A stretch of DNA of 64,000 nucleotides, taken from positions 1 through 64,000 of the forward strand of contig CAWGFO010000011.1 of the NCBI GenBank assembly GCA_963821925.1. The letters are read 5' to 3'. Below are positions 21,001 to 29,087 of this stretch, piece after piece; within the stretch, counting starts at the first letter, position 1, and every line of letters begins with the position of its first letter. The position numbers and the translations under genes were made by a program. The notes beneath the pieces are model-generated. The model was not told the DNA's origin. It ran no database searches and was given only the letters and a program-made list of their open reading frames with translations. The DNA comes from JAOUEA01 sp963821925 (lineage in GTDB: Bacteria > Actinomycetota > UBA4738 > HRBIN12).

Positions 21001-21651
21001 GGCGACTTCAACGGCGACGGCAAGACCGACATCGCGTGGCGCAACGCCTCGGGCCAGGTCTACGTCTGGCTGATGGACGGGACGACCCTCACCTCCCACG
21101 GGGCGGTCTTCGACCTGGCCGATCCGAATTGGAAGATCCAGGGCACCGGGGACCTCAACGGCAACGGTAAGGACGACCTGGTCTGGCAGAACTCGGCCAC
21201 CGGTGAGGTCTACGTCTGGCTGATGAACGGCACGACCCTGTCTTCCTCGGGCTCGGTCTTCACCCTGGCCGATCCGGACTGGAAGGTCGTGGGCACCGGG
21301 GACTACGACGGCGACGGCAAGGCCGACCTCGCCTGGCGCAACTCGACCACGCGCGAGGTCTACGTCTGGCTGCTGAACGGCACGACGCTCGTCTCCTCGG
21401 GCTCGACCTTCGTCCTGGAACCCGGGTGGGAGATCGCGCCCTCGAACCCCCCGGCGGGCGCCCTGTTCCGGGTGGCGCCGGCGGCAGCCGACCTGGGCCC
21501 CGAGATGACCTTCACGGTCTCGCGCCGCGGGGCACCCACGCTGAGCGCGCCCGACGCGACCGTGCGCTGGTGGCACCGCGTCAAGGCCACCGGGCCCCGC
21601 ACCCGTCCACCCACCAAGCACGAGATGACCTGGGTCGTGACGAAGGGATGA
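18031..21651 (+). CDS. Large exported protein: beta-propeller, Ig/cadherin-like domains, type II FG-GAP propeller
   Basis: The start is uncertain. GTG 18031 is the nearest in-frame start, but GGAAGGAG at 18091 lies just before a run of eight G residues and the signal peptide (RWIRRSFAGIVALSLSML, cleavage near TASAAP), so a base miscount may hide the true start. Residues encoded by about 18210-19050 form a propeller-like domain with PDPSGIAYLP and DGLFGTNDD, similar to the exported protein encoded at 44931-45827. Next come an Ig-like domain with LNLS, a putative-Ig domain (ATGLPDGIGIDPDTGEISG), an unrecognised beta-rich region (about 19590-20190) and another Ig-like domain. The intact type II FG-GAP block and shared tail end the protein. 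No enzyme motif is seen; a surface or matrix role is inferred. Confidence 0.75.
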   Translation: MGPGPSRPRERGRRPLGEPPGRSGPRGGSSRWIRRSFAGIVALSLSMLVLPTQTASAAPTDPITPTLVQTIDTSLFDPGSPDPSGIAYLPASDDLLVVDSEVDETTGAGYHGVNMWEITRAGSVVSTGTTLGYTDEPTGVGHDASTDSIFISSDDQGAIFVRQPGVDGLFGTNDDVNVGQIDTAALGVTDTEDSDFIPGSGQLFFLDGVPATEVYNIDPVNGVFGDGDDVASHFDIGFLGSTDYEGLAYDESRNTLLVGATNGDFIYEITQTGTLVRTIDSGSVSGLIHVSGLTVAPSSTGSGTPTYWIVDRGLDNDSHPTENDGEIFEISVPTDGGNLLPNVNSVTIDQTAPTTDETLTATVDATDGDADPLTLEYQWIKNGTDLPGETSASLNLSSAGNGGRGDEISLRVTAFDGTDTSAPVTSATRTILNAAPIFDQDLPDRDDVEGDAVSFSAGATDPDADILTYSATGLPDGIGIDPDTGEISGTIASGAAGSYPIEVTVRDGVVAVPTPGIELVQVAAARVGGPNATSLTATFPAAPTEGDLLVAFARFAGASTPTLPAGWQTALLTGSSPNGFLMYKVAGAGEPAAVPLVVAPASGSAIVMTILEYAGLSPVQADVLDRTAWDRPTSVQTATIGLADATTRDDELIFAGVSLTSDFPFSGSWTNGFQQRSVIAQQAVADLGVSQTGTYGTSTSWTGASNALAAMATFKGLSPEGEDTLSATDTFTWNVSGPVANAAPVLDPIGNKDAQEGEELAFTATATDADLGDTLTFSLDDGTSGSVPAGASITTGGDFTWTPPDAQPATFDVCVSDGQASDCETITVTVTAAPAPGPLKDDFNGDGRSDLLWRHSGTGENYLWFMNGIALGSHGPTLTLPDTDWKIVGTGDFDGDSKADIVWRNSVTGQVDVWLMNGTNVASSGPVFALSDLDWKLVGTGDFDGDGNADLLWRHATTGENYIWFMDGTTMTSHAATMALPDLGWKVQGTGDFNGDGKTDIAWRNASGQVYVWLMDGTTLTSHGAVFDLADPNWKIQGTGDLNGNGKDDLVWQNSATGEVYVWLMNGTTLSSSGSVFTLADPDWKVVGTGDYDGDGKADLAWRNSTTREVYVWLLNGTTLVSSGSTFVLEPGWEIAPSNPPAGALFRVAPAAADLGPEMTFTVSRRGAPTLSAPDATVRWWHRVKATGPRTRPPTKHEMTWVVTKG

Positions 21652-21699
21652 GGACTCTGCGATCGGGCCGGCACACCAGATCACAGCGCACCGATAGGT

Positions 21700-21717
21700 A
21701 GCCGATATCGATCGGCT
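21700..21717 (+). terminator. Perfect hairpin ending the repeat-protein array
   Basis: AGCCGAT, loop ATCG, ATCGGCT: a 7-bp perfect stem about 50 bases after the last FG-GAP gene and just before the FemAB-like gene. Its position suggests termination of the array. Confidence 0.5.
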
Positions 21718-21751
21718 GAGCGAGCGATTGCAGCATCGGCATACTGTCGAC

Positions 21752-22819
21752 GTGAAAGAGTTCTACGTGCTCGATGGTTCCGTGCCAGACGAGGCCGACA
21801 TGTGGCTTCGCCTTTGGAGTGAATGGCCCGGACGAGAGATCTTCGCCCATCCCGAGTACGTGCGCCTGTTCGCACGTCCCTTCGACCGGGTGCTATGCGC
21901 TGTCGGTCGGTCGGAGAGAGGGGCGATCCTAATGCCCTTCATCCTTCGTCCCCTCGCCGAGGAACCCTTCGCCGACCCCACTGTCGACATGTGGGATCTC
22001 ACGAGTCCCTACGGGTATGGAGGCGCCTTCGTGACGGGTCCGGTCTGGACGGAGGGGAAGTGGTTCGATGAACGGTTTGCCGAGTGGCTTGCCGCCAACT
22101 CCGTCATCACGTCGTTCGTTCGAATGTCGCTCTTCCCCGAGCAGGTGCTCCCGTTCGCCGGAGTGGTGACCCCTCGTTCGCTGAATGTGGTTCGGGATCT
22201 CGCGCCGGGGGAGGACGACCTCTGGCGCGACTACGATCACAAGGTCCGGAAGAATGTGATTCGAGCGCAGTCGGAGGGGCTCGCCGTCGACTTCGATGTC
22301 ACCGGCCTGACTCTGCCGGACTTCCTGGCGGTGTACCACTCGACGATGGATCGCCGGAAGGCCGCTAAGGCGTACTACTTCTCAGAGGGATTCTTCGATT
22401 CCCTTGTGCGAAACCTCCGCGATCATTTCGCCTTCGCCCACATCCGCCGTGATGACAAGGTGATCGCATCCGAGCTCGTCTTGCTTTCCCGGGAGCACGC
22501 ATACTCGTTTCTCGGTGGTGCGCTACCGGAGGCATTCCCGCTGCGCGCCGGCGACCTACTCAAGCACGAGTTGTTCTTGTGGGCGCGCCGGACGGGGAAG
22601 CGTAGCTTCGTGCTTGGTGGGGGCCTCTCGGGAGAGGATGGGATCTATCGTTTCAAGAGAGCATTCGCGCCGGGAGGAGTGGTGCCATTCAACGTCGGCA
22701 CAGCCGTACTCGACCCTGCGGCTGTCGAGGAGCTCGTCTCTCGCAGACGCGCCTGGGCACGCATGCGAGGCGTCCATTGGGAGCCCATCGCCGACTACTT
22801 TCCGGAATACCGCGCATAA
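21752..22819 (+). CDS. FemAB/GNAT-fold acyltransferase-like protein
   Basis: About 355 residues. The sequence resembles the FemAB-related GNAT proteins (Acetyltransf_6 type) often found in polysaccharide loci. Visible hallmarks are the central YHSTMDRRKAAKAYYFS, then ELVLLSREHAYSFLGGALPE and the late FVLGGGLSGEDGIYRFKRAF, the region where such proteins bind the acyl donor. Members transfer amino-acyl or acyl groups to peptidoglycan precursors or sugars; the substrate here is unknown. GTG 21752 is chosen over TTG 21728, but neither has a convincing ribosome binding site. It stands alone on the + strand between the repeat-protein array and the convergent glycan operon, so a role in modifying the glycan is inferred from position. 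Confidence 0.7.
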   Translation: MKEFYVLDGSVPDEADMWLRLWSEWPGREIFAHPEYVRLFARPFDRVLCAVGRSERGAILMPFILRPLAEEPFADPTVDMWDLTSPYGYGGAFVTGPVWTEGKWFDERFAEWLAANSVITSFVRMSLFPEQVLPFAGVVTPRSLNVVRDLAPGEDDLWRDYDHKVRKNVIRAQSEGLAVDFDVTGLTLPDFLAVYHSTMDRRKAAKAYYFSEGFFDSLVRNLRDHFAFAHIRRDDKVIASELVLLSREHAYSFLGGALPEAFPLRAGDLLKHELFLWARRTGKRSFVLGGGLSGEDGIYRFKRAFAPGGVVPFNVGTAVLDPAAVEELVSRRRAWARMRGVHWEPIADYFPEYRA

Positions 22820-22849
22820 CACCGTGTCCGCCCGGCGACGCTCGCTGAC

Positions 22850-23656
22850 TCAGGTCTCGTCACTACTCGGAAGCTTGACCAAGATCCCATGCCCATTGAG
22901 ATTCTGAATGACGAGACGATCCGGCTTTCTGGCTTCCTCGTTGACGAGCCTGGTTACGCCCGCGCACTCCGGGAATCCGAAGTCATCGAACACAACCACA
23001 CCTCCGGGAGACAATCTGCCCCACACCCAATCAAGCACATCCTTGGCTGAGCGGTAGACGTCCACATCGATGTGGCACAACCTGATGCGACGATCTATCG
23101 GCATCAAAGGCCCCGTCTCCTCAGGAAACACGCCGACCAGCAGCTCCACATTGTCGAGCCTCATCGCACGAAACAGATCCTCGACGGCGCCCTTCGACGT
23201 GTCGGAATGTTCGCCACCTGCGTAGACGGAATCTTCTGGACCCGCTTTCACAACGCCACGGAACGTGTCGCACAAGTAGACCCTGGCATCCAGCCCCTCA
23301 AGCTGGACTCTTCTAGCGAGCAAAGCACCGGTTCCACCCCGCCAGACGCCGACCTCGAGGATGTCCCCTTCGATCTGCGCGACCTGCCCCACGAGGTGCC
23401 ACAACTCATAGCAGCGCTGTTCTCCTACCAGCGTGCTGCCCCGAACACCCCGGAAGGTCGCGCGGAATTCCGGTTCGAATAGCCACGGACTGTACGTTCC
23501 CTCGGCGATGATGAGCGAATAGCGATTCGGGTCGGCACCCCGTGACCGCAGCAACGCCCTGCCGTACAGGCGCGCCAGCCACTCGAACGATCGCTTGCCA
23601 AGGCGGCGGATCGATACAGACGATGCCACGATCACTCCGGCGGGCCGTTCAAGCAT
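22850..23656 (-). CDS. TylF/MycF-type O-methyltransferase
   Basis: 268 residues, class I SAM-dependent methyltransferase of the macrocin O-methyltransferase (TylF) family. The SAM site reads GDILEVGVWRGGTGALLAR. YLCDTFRG supplies the acidic residue after strand 2, and the metal-binding region is LCHIDVDVYRSAKDVLDWV followed by GGVVVFDDFG. Family members methylate sugar hydroxyls, usually with Mg. The ATG overlaps the end of the upstream aminotransferase-like gene by 8 bases, so it is the last gene of a tightly coupled minus-strand operon. A role in methylating a sugar of the surface glycan is inferred. Confidence 0.85.
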   Translation of the reverse strand: MLERPAGVIVASSVSIRRLGKRSFEWLARLYGRALLRSRGADPNRYSLIIAEGTYSPWLFEPEFRATFRGVRGSTLVGEQRCYELWHLVGQVAQIEGDILEVGVWRGGTGALLARRVQLEGLDARVYLCDTFRGVVKAGPEDSVYAGGEHSDTSKGAVEDLFRAMRLDNVELLVGVFPEETGPLMPIDRRIRLCHIDVDVYRSAKDVLDWVWGRLSPGGVVVFDDFGFPECAGVTRLVNEEARKPDRLVIQNLNGHGILVKLPSSDET

Positions 23657-24737
23657 CTGGGACCGCCTCCGACAGGGCCCGCGCGACGCGCTCGATCTCG
23701 GACCGTCCGTAGCGTTGGTCGGTAGGCAGGCACAGGACCCTGCTGGAAAGCTGCTGCGCCTCCCTGCTTCCCTCGCGTCCCAGGCGCCAGAGGATCGTTG
23801 GGTAGATGTCGGAAGCTATGAGGCGGAGCCGGACCCGCTCTCGCTCCCGATGAGTAGCGAATACGAGAGCAACCGCCAGTGGGCAGGCACCCTCCGGCCA
23901 GTCGCGGAAGAGCGGCCTAAACGAATCGCGTTCCGGCAGTAGATCCAGGAACCGGCGGACATTCTTCTCGCGTTTCTCCCGCCAGCTCTGAGGATATCCA
24001 GACGCAAGAAGGGTTCGGCTCCATACCGTTAAGGCCGCCGATCGCGAATCGGCCAGTTGACACTCGCCTTCAGACTGAAGCCCTCGAAACATCTCCTTCG
24101 TTCGTTCGGGCTCTTGGGCGCCGGCGAGATACTGCCTCTTGAGTAGCATGGCGGCCAACTTGAGAGCGCTCCCCGAGGAAGGCATTCGAGAGGGCGCGTC
24201 GGGCATCAAGTGGCCCTGTGGGGACCAAAGTACGGCCCCATCGGGCACGGGCAGAACCTTCCTCAGAGAGGCAAACGCGTAGTCGGCCTCAGAGTGTCGG
24301 GCCCATGCGGAGGCCGGATCGTGGGTGTGGTCCTCGACGATCAGCGCGCCCATCTCTCTCCCCTCCCATGCCGACCAGGTTCCACGGGGCCGAACCCCGA
24401 AATAGTTGACGGCCAGCACCACGTCCCCAGGTCCGGCGTCGGCGAGATCACTCCACCGTGGGTGAAGCCAGCCCGGATTGTCTCTATACCTCCCCAACGG
24501 GATGCCGCGAGACGCCCAGGCGTCCGCGATCTCCTGGCAGAAATAGTCCGGGATGATCAACCTTCGAACCTCCCGGGTCGACACGAGATGACGCCAGAGA
24601 CCCTCCAGTGCATCCCGTCCTAGGGCATAGAGCACTCGGGGCTCAGGCCATTCGAAGGCCCGCCCCTGAGGCCATTCCATCCAGTGGAACTCGCCACCGA
24701 TCTCGAAAGGACGGCTCACCGATCCTGACGGTGTCAC
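23649..24737 (-). CDS. PLP-dependent aminotransferase-fold protein (DegT-like, divergent)
   Basis: The GTG at 24737 overlaps the upstream stop (GTGA) and yields about 362 residues. Order and motifs suggest a fold-type I PLP enzyme: VLYALGRDALEGLW near the start, IIPDYFCQEIADAW, VVLAVNYFG, then ALIVEDHTHDP, where Asp/His would face the pyridine ring, and FASLRKVLPVPDGAVLW with a Lys where DegT enzymes form the Schiff base. It lacks the strict DegT motifs, so catalysis is likely but the reaction is not known. It is embedded between two methyltransferase genes, suggesting work on the same amino sugar or amino acid decoration. Confidence 0.7.
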   Translation of the reverse strand: MTPSGSVSRPFEIGGEFHWMEWPQGRAFEWPEPRVLYALGRDALEGLWRHLVSTREVRRLIIPDYFCQEIADAWASRGIPLGRYRDNPGWLHPRWSDLADAGPGDVVLAVNYFGVRPRGTWSAWEGREMGALIVEDHTHDPASAWARHSEADYAFASLRKVLPVPDGAVLWSPQGHLMPDAPSRMPSSGSALKLAAMLLKRQYLAGAQEPERTKEMFRGLQSEGECQLADSRSAALTVWSRTLLASGYPQSWREKREKNVRRFLDLLPERDSFRPLFRDWPEGACPLAVALVFATHRERERVRLRLIASDIYPTILWRLGREGSREAQQLSSRVLCLPTDQRYGRSEIERVARALSEAVPDA

Positions 24738-25435
24738 CGCGGCTCCCGGACCATGACGTACGCGGCGAATCCGGTTAGGTCCCACACCACACTCGCGGGG
24801 ATGTAGCCCCGAGTGAGCAGCCCCGCGACAGCGTAGAGAGGCAGCAGCGCGACGCGTCGCCACAGGAAGCGCCGACGCACGGGGGAGACCTGATAACCCT
24901 CGTCCCGAAGCCGCCGCGCCAACGCAGACAGATCCACGAGTTCCCGGTGGGTTGGGTCGTCGTAGAAGTTGAGACAGCCCCTGATACCCCACCAACCGTC
25001 GGCGGCCTGAGGCAGGCGCAGGCTCTTCGCCGTCGGGGTCTCTACGTACATCACCCCACCTACGCCAAGCTTCGACGCAAGCTCCGACGCGACCTGCTCG
25101 GGTTCCTTCACATGTTCCAGCACATGACTACATATGATGACGTCGAACGCACGATCAGGTACCGCCCAGAGTGCCCCGGGGGCATCGAGGTCAGCGTCGA
25201 TGTACCGGTCCATCGCTTCGAAGTCGGCCACGTCCTTGTGCCAGTCTTCGCGATCGAGTCCGTTGTAGACGCAGTCGGGGAAGTAGCGCTTCGTGATCGA
25301 AGGGGAATGGTTACCACAGCCGACGTCCAGAACCTGGGCACCGGGAGACGCGAGGCGCGGCCAGGCGGCCACGAACCTATGGGGCACTTCGAACCACCTG
25401 TACGCGGCTCGCAGAAGTGCTTCCAGGGACCTCAC
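24734..25435 (-). CDS. Class I SAM-dependent methyltransferase
   Basis: 233 residues. Motif I is AQVLDVGCGNHSPSI, followed by YNGLDREDW (acidic loop) and DVIICSHVLEHVKEPEQV, the usual post-I and motif II-III pattern of the Methyltransf_11/23 group. The C-terminal part has two hydrophobic stretches (LLPLYAVAGLLTRGYI, VVWDLTGFAAYVMV) that may be membrane-associated. The GTG start lies one base after the HAD gene stop, and the 3' end overlaps the next gene by 4 bases. Its acceptor is unknown; the setting suggests modification of a lipid-linked glycan or its precursor. Confidence 0.8.
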   Translation of the reverse strand: MRSLEALLRAAYRWFEVPHRFVAAWPRLASPGAQVLDVGCGNHSPSITKRYFPDCVYNGLDREDWHKDVADFEAMDRYIDADLDAPGALWAVPDRAFDVIICSHVLEHVKEPEQVASELASKLGVGGVMYVETPTAKSLRLPQAADGWWGIRGCLNFYDDPTHRELVDLSALARRLRDEGYQVSPVRRRFLWRRVALLPLYAVAGLLTRGYIPASVVWDLTGFAAYVMVREPR

Positions 25436-25436
25436 G

Positions 25437-26123
25437 TCACAATCCTAGGGTGCGCAACGCGTGGTCGAGCCCGGTCAGATCGGTGATCTCGGGGCACGAC
25501 CCCGCCGACGCAGGTGTGGGCATCGTGGAGAAGTAGCCAGCCGGTCGACGGATCCTGACGCATCTGAGTCCGGCGTTCATAGCCCCGAGCACATCGCGAT
25601 CGGGATGATCGCCGACCAACGCGGCGTCCCCGGCCGGCACCGCCAACTCGCGAAGGCATCGGAGCACGGGGTACGGATCTGGCTTCCAGCGCTCCCTGCC
25701 GAAGTCATCCGCCACGACGACGACGTCTACGAACCGCTCCACCCCGAGGCTGGCGATCTTCCGTCTCTGCACGTCCCCATGACCGTCCGTGACGATGCCC
25801 AGGGCGACCGACCGCTCCCTCATCGCCTCGAGGACTGCGGGGACCTCCGAAGCGAGAGCGATGTTCGGTTCGTGTGATCTGAACCTTGTTACGAGGTCGC
25901 CGACCCATTCCGCAGGGAATCCCAGGATGTGCGCTGCGCGGTCGAGGACACGATCTCGCCCCTGGTGATGGAGCGTCAAGAGCAGGTCCTCGATCGATGT
26001 TCGGGCAACGAAGCCGCGCACAGTAAGTTCATGGGCGACTACCTGGAATCCGCTCCTGAAGAAGCTCTCCTCCAGGTAGAGAGTGTCGTCAAGGTCGAAG
26101 AGCACCGCGGTCGAGGGACGCAT
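25437..26123 (-). CDS. HAD-superfamily phosphatase-like hydrolase
   Basis: About 228 residues from the ATG at 26123, chosen because it directly precedes motif I and follows the ATP-grasp stop by one base. HAD motifs are complete: AVLFDLDDTLYLEE (nucleophile Asp and general acid Asp), LGIVTDGHG (motif II Thr), the Lys in RERWKPDPYPVL (motif III) and LVGDHPDRDVLGAMNAG (motif IV). The helical insertion after motif I marks subfamily I. Paired with an ATP-grasp gene in a polysaccharide locus, it probably removes a phosphate from a precursor, but this is inference. Confidence 0.85.
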   Translation of the reverse strand: MRPSTAVLFDLDDTLYLEESFFRSGFQVVAHELTVRGFVARTSIEDLLLTLHHQGRDRVLDRAAHILGFPAEWVGDLVTRFRSHEPNIALASEVPAVLEAMRERSVALGIVTDGHGDVQRRKIASLGVERFVDVVVVADDFGRERWKPDPYPVLRCLRELAVPAGDAALVGDHPDRDVLGAMNAGLRCVRIRRPAGYFSTMPTPASAGSCPEITDLTGLDHALRTLGL

Positions 26124-26124
26124 G

Positions 26125-27153
26125 TCAGTTCTCTCGAACGGGCGCCGTCGCTTCGACCACCCTCGACCCGTCATGGTACAGGTCCCCTAGATACCTGTAG
26201 AGGTGCAGGCCGACCGAGTAGTCGTCGGGATCGCCATCCACTGAGAGAGCGCAAGCCGCCCTCAGTACCGACGCGAACAGGCGACCGCCGCTAGCGAAGT
26301 CTGAAAACACGCTCGCCGAGCCCAGCCGCGGGTTCACCTCCACCAACTTCGGAGGATCGGTCTTGAAGACCTGCAGGTTCAGTGGGCCGCTGAACCCGTG
26401 CTCGACCAGCGCGACGATCGTCCGCTGAGCGAGGTTGCGAACCTGAGAATCGTTGATCGTGTGGGACTGCCACGACTCGCCCCCGACGACCTTGTCACGG
26501 ACCCGCTGCACCCTAATGGCGCACCGCCCCTCCTGCGATACGAAGGCGTCCACGCTTACCTCAGCAGCTTCGACACGTTCCTGGAAGATGAGATCCGGGA
26601 AGTCCGCGAGGGCCCTTCTCGCGTCGCCTTCGGTCTCGCACGATCCCGAGCCCACGGACCCGAACCCCTGGACCCTCTTGTAGAAGAGTGGGTAGTCCGC
26701 CAGTCCCAACTCGTCAGTCTGATAGCGGCGCGGTGGATTCAGTTCGTTCGAAACGCTGAACCGATGGAACTCGTCCTTGTCGAAACACAGGTCCACCAGC
26801 GGGGCCGACGGGGCGACGACCGTCGTCCCGATCGCAGAGAAGCGCGCGGCATGGGGCGCCAAGCGAACGAGGTCGACATCGACGATGGGGACTAGCACCC
26901 GGATGGACCCCCGCTGGCACAGGTCGAGAAGTGCCTCCACGTATCGCGGATCGTCGATCGAAGGCACGACCTCAGCGTCGTCTGCGAAGGTGCCGGCAGG
27001 AGTGATCGCGGCCTTGTCTGCGACGACGAGCTTGCCTCCCACCAAAGGCGGCACGTTCTCCATCGCCTTGCGCAACCGGAGTACCATGCCGACCCACTTG
27101 CCACCGCACGTCAGGAGCACGTTTCGGCTCGTGCCGATCCTTCCCCCAGTCAT
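26125..27153 (-). CDS. ATP-grasp ligase (carbamoyl-phosphate-synthase-like)
   Basis: About 342 residues. The ATG at 27153 overlaps the stop of the sugar transferase (ATGA). The N-terminal pre-ATP-grasp half reads NVLLTCGGKWVGMVLRL with an acidic strand LVVADK and SIRVLVPIVDVDL. The ATP-grasp part has CFDKDEFHRFS, PLFYKRVQGFGSVGS (lysine and glycine-rich loop), LIFQERVEAAEVSVDAFV and the metal site in LNLQVFKTDPPKLVEVNPRLGS. Such enzymes join a carboxylate to an amine through an acyl-phosphate. In glycan loci they are thought to attach amino acids or similar groups to sugars. The neighbouring aminotransferase-like and methyltransferase genes fit an amide-linked decoration, but no substrate can be named. 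Confidence 0.85.
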   Translation of the reverse strand: MTGGRIGTSRNVLLTCGGKWVGMVLRLRKAMENVPPLVGGKLVVADKAAITPAGTFADDAEVVPSIDDPRYVEALLDLCQRGSIRVLVPIVDVDLVRLAPHAARFSAIGTTVVAPSAPLVDLCFDKDEFHRFSVSNELNPPRRYQTDELGLADYPLFYKRVQGFGSVGSGSCETEGDARRALADFPDLIFQERVEAAEVSVDAFVSQEGRCAIRVQRVRDKVVGGESWQSHTINDSQVRNLAQRTIVALVEHGFSGPLNLQVFKTDPPKLVEVNPRLGSASVFSDFASGGRLFASVLRAACALSVDGDPDDYSVGLHLYRYLGDLYHDGSRVVEATAPVREN

Positions 27154-27809
27154 CGCCCGGCCGCGCCGTCCCCCGGCCGGGGGCCGCCCCGCCACAGGCC
27201 GATATCGTCGACGTCGGTCAGCGTCTGACCTGGAACGTCCCCGGGTTCGCTGAAGATCGTCCAGATGGTCGCTGCGAGGATCCTGGCATCGAGCCAGAGA
27301 CTCCAGTGATCGACGTACCAAATGTCGAGATCCAGGCGCTCGCTGAGGCGCAGGTTCCGACGCCCACGAACCTGCGCCCAACCCGTGATGCCCGGCCGCA
27401 TCTCGTGGCGGCGCGCTTGCCTCGGGGTGTAAACGTCCAGATACTCCGTGAGAAGTGGACGCGGTCCGACGAGGCTCATCTCGCCTCGAAGGACATTGAT
27501 GAGCTCTGGGAGCTCGTCAAGGCTGTAGTCGCGAAGGAACCGACCCAAGCCAGTCGTGCGCGATTCATCGGTCAATTGCCAGGGCTCCCCCGGACCGGGC
27601 GGAAGCATCGTCCTGAACTTGATGATCCGGAACGGGACCGCGTCCCTGCCGGGTCTCGTCTGCGTGAAGAGGACCGGCCTGCCCATCTTCAGCCTGACCG
27701 CTACCCAGATGGCGACCAGCACCGGCGACATGAGGACCAGCAAGGTCGAGGCGATGACGACGTCCAGTGTTCGCTTGACGTCCAGATCTCGCTCCCTGTG
27801 ATCCTGCAT
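27150..27809 (-). CDS. Undecaprenyl-phosphate sugar-1-phosphate transferase (short PglC-like form)
   Basis: About 219 residues of the bacterial sugar transferase family, which starts glycan assembly by loading a sugar phosphate onto the lipid carrier. One N-terminal membrane helix (LDVVIASTLLVLMSPVLVAIWVA as a region) is followed by FRIIKFRTM, YSLDELPELINVL and MSLVGPRPL, the catalytic-domain signatures. The length matches the monotopic PglC-like form. ATG 27809 is chosen because homologues begin just before the helix; upstream in-frame ATGs at 27962 and 27965 would add about 50 unremarkable residues. It heads the minus-strand operon and is divergent from the DegT gene. Confidence 0.85.
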   Translation of the reverse strand: MQDHRERDLDVKRTLDVVIASTLLVLMSPVLVAIWVAVRLKMGRPVLFTQTRPGRDAVPFRIIKFRTMLPPGPGEPWQLTDESRTTGLGRFLRDYSLDELPELINVLRGEMSLVGPRPLLTEYLDVYTPRQARRHEMRPGITGWAQVRGRRNLRLSERLDLDIWYVDHWSLWLDARILAATIWTIFSEPGDVPGQTLTDVDDIGLWRGGPRPGDGAAGR

Positions 27810-27974
27810 TAGCTTCGGCCCGTTCTGCCTATCCGTTGCCCGAGCGCCCGGCCTCGTCGCCTCATTCGTGATCGGCCGGGACCCGCCGCGGGCAGTGTCG
27901 CGCACGGCGCCCCCGATCATCAATCCTTCCAGGGCGTTCACACCGTCGATGGAGTTCGTCATCATGCGGTAGCT
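27810..27974. promoter_or_regulatory. Divergent promoter region of the first glycan locus
   Basis: 165 bases between the sugar transferase (minus) and the DegT aminotransferase (plus). Both transcription units must be driven from here if the sugar transferase starts at 27809. No clear -10/-35 pair or inverted repeat could be assigned. Confidence 0.35.
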
Positions 27975-29087
27975 ATGGCGACTATCACCATGTCCGCCCC
28001 AGATTTCGACGAGGAGGACGAACACGCGGTGCTGCGGGCTCTGCGCTCGCGGGTTCTTGGGCTCGGTCCTTTCGCTGAGGAGTTCGAGGAAGCGTGCGCG
28101 AAGGTGGCGGGAACCTCCCACGCCGTGGCCGTTAGCTCTGGCACCGCCGGCCTACACCTGATCGTCCGCTCCCTCGGCATCTCGGGCGGTGACGAAGTCC
28201 TCGTTCCGTCGTTCACGTTCGCGGCCAGCGCGAACGCCATCATCTACGAGAAGGCCACGCCGGTCTTCGTCGACGTAACCCCCGACACGTACAACGTTGA
28301 TCCTGACGAGATCCAGGGTCGCCGAACCGACAACTACGAAGGCCATCATGGTGGTGGACGTCTTCGGTCATCCTGCAGATTGGAGGTCGATCGAGCGGAT
28401 CGCTGGAGACCTGGCGCTGATCGACGACAGCTGTGAGGCAATCGGCGCGACGATACCGCGACCGCCCGGCTGGCGGCCTCGGCCGAGCGGGCTGCCTTCG
28501 CCTTCTACCCGAACAAGCAGATCACCACCGGGCGAGGGCGGCATGATCGTCACCGACGACGAGGAACTCGCCCGCGTCTGCCGGAGCCTCCGCAACCAGG
28601 GCCGTGGCGAGATGGGCGCGTGGCTCGAGCACGAGCGCCTGGGCTTCAACTACCGGATGGACGAGCTCTCCGCGGCGCTTGGCGTCTCGCAGATCGGCCG
28701 CCTCGACACGTTCCTGGCGAAGCGGGCCGACGTGGCGCGGATGTACACCGAGCGCCTGGCAGGCCTCGACTGGGTCCGCACCGCCGGTCGTCCGCGACGG
28801 ACGTCACGATGAGCTGGTTCGTGTACGTGGTCACGCTCGCCCGCGACATCGACCGAGACGCCGTGATGGAGCGCATGGCGGCCGAAGGCATCCCGAGCCG
28901 CGCGTACTTCAGCCCGCTCCACCTGCAGCCCTACATCCAGGAGCGCTTCGGCACCCGCGAGGGCATGCTGCCCGTGACCGAGGACGTCGCCCGCCGCACG
29001 CTGGCGTTGCCCTTCCACAACAACGTCACGGAGGCGCAGGTGGAACGCGTGGTCGGCGCCCTCGAGCGCGCGGTGGCGTCCCGCTAA
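27975..29087 (+). CDS. DegT/DnrJ/EryC1/StrS aminotransferase, broken by several frameshifts
   Basis: The sequence reads well as a sugar aminotransferase if frames are joined. The N-terminal part carries HAVAVSSGTAGLHLIVRSLG and GDEVLVPSFTFAASANAI. The middle has VVDVFGHPADWRSI and IDDSCEAIGA. FYPNKQITTG holds the PLP-binding Lys, then GGMIVTDDEELA and NYRMDELSAALG. The C-terminal part has GIPSRAYFSPLHLQPY and LPFHNNVTEAQVERV. These pieces lie in alternating frames (frame changes near 28320, between 28445 and 28490, near 28530 and near 28795). The full set of conserved motifs in the right order suggests a real gene with consensus errors rather than an old pseudogene. Predicted role: transamination of a nucleotide keto-sugar for the adjacent glycan pathway. 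Confidence 0.7.

Noticed and set aside
19507..21684. Open frame of 725 codons on the minus strand
   Set aside because: Antisense to the Ig and type II FG-GAP parts; it repeats wherever the block repeats and has no independent motif or ribosome binding site.
22850..28000. Natural-product (macrolide-type) cluster suggested by the TylF-like gene
   Set aside because: No polyketide or peptide synthase genes are nearby, and a PglC-like sugar transferase heads the operon, so a glycan role is more likely.
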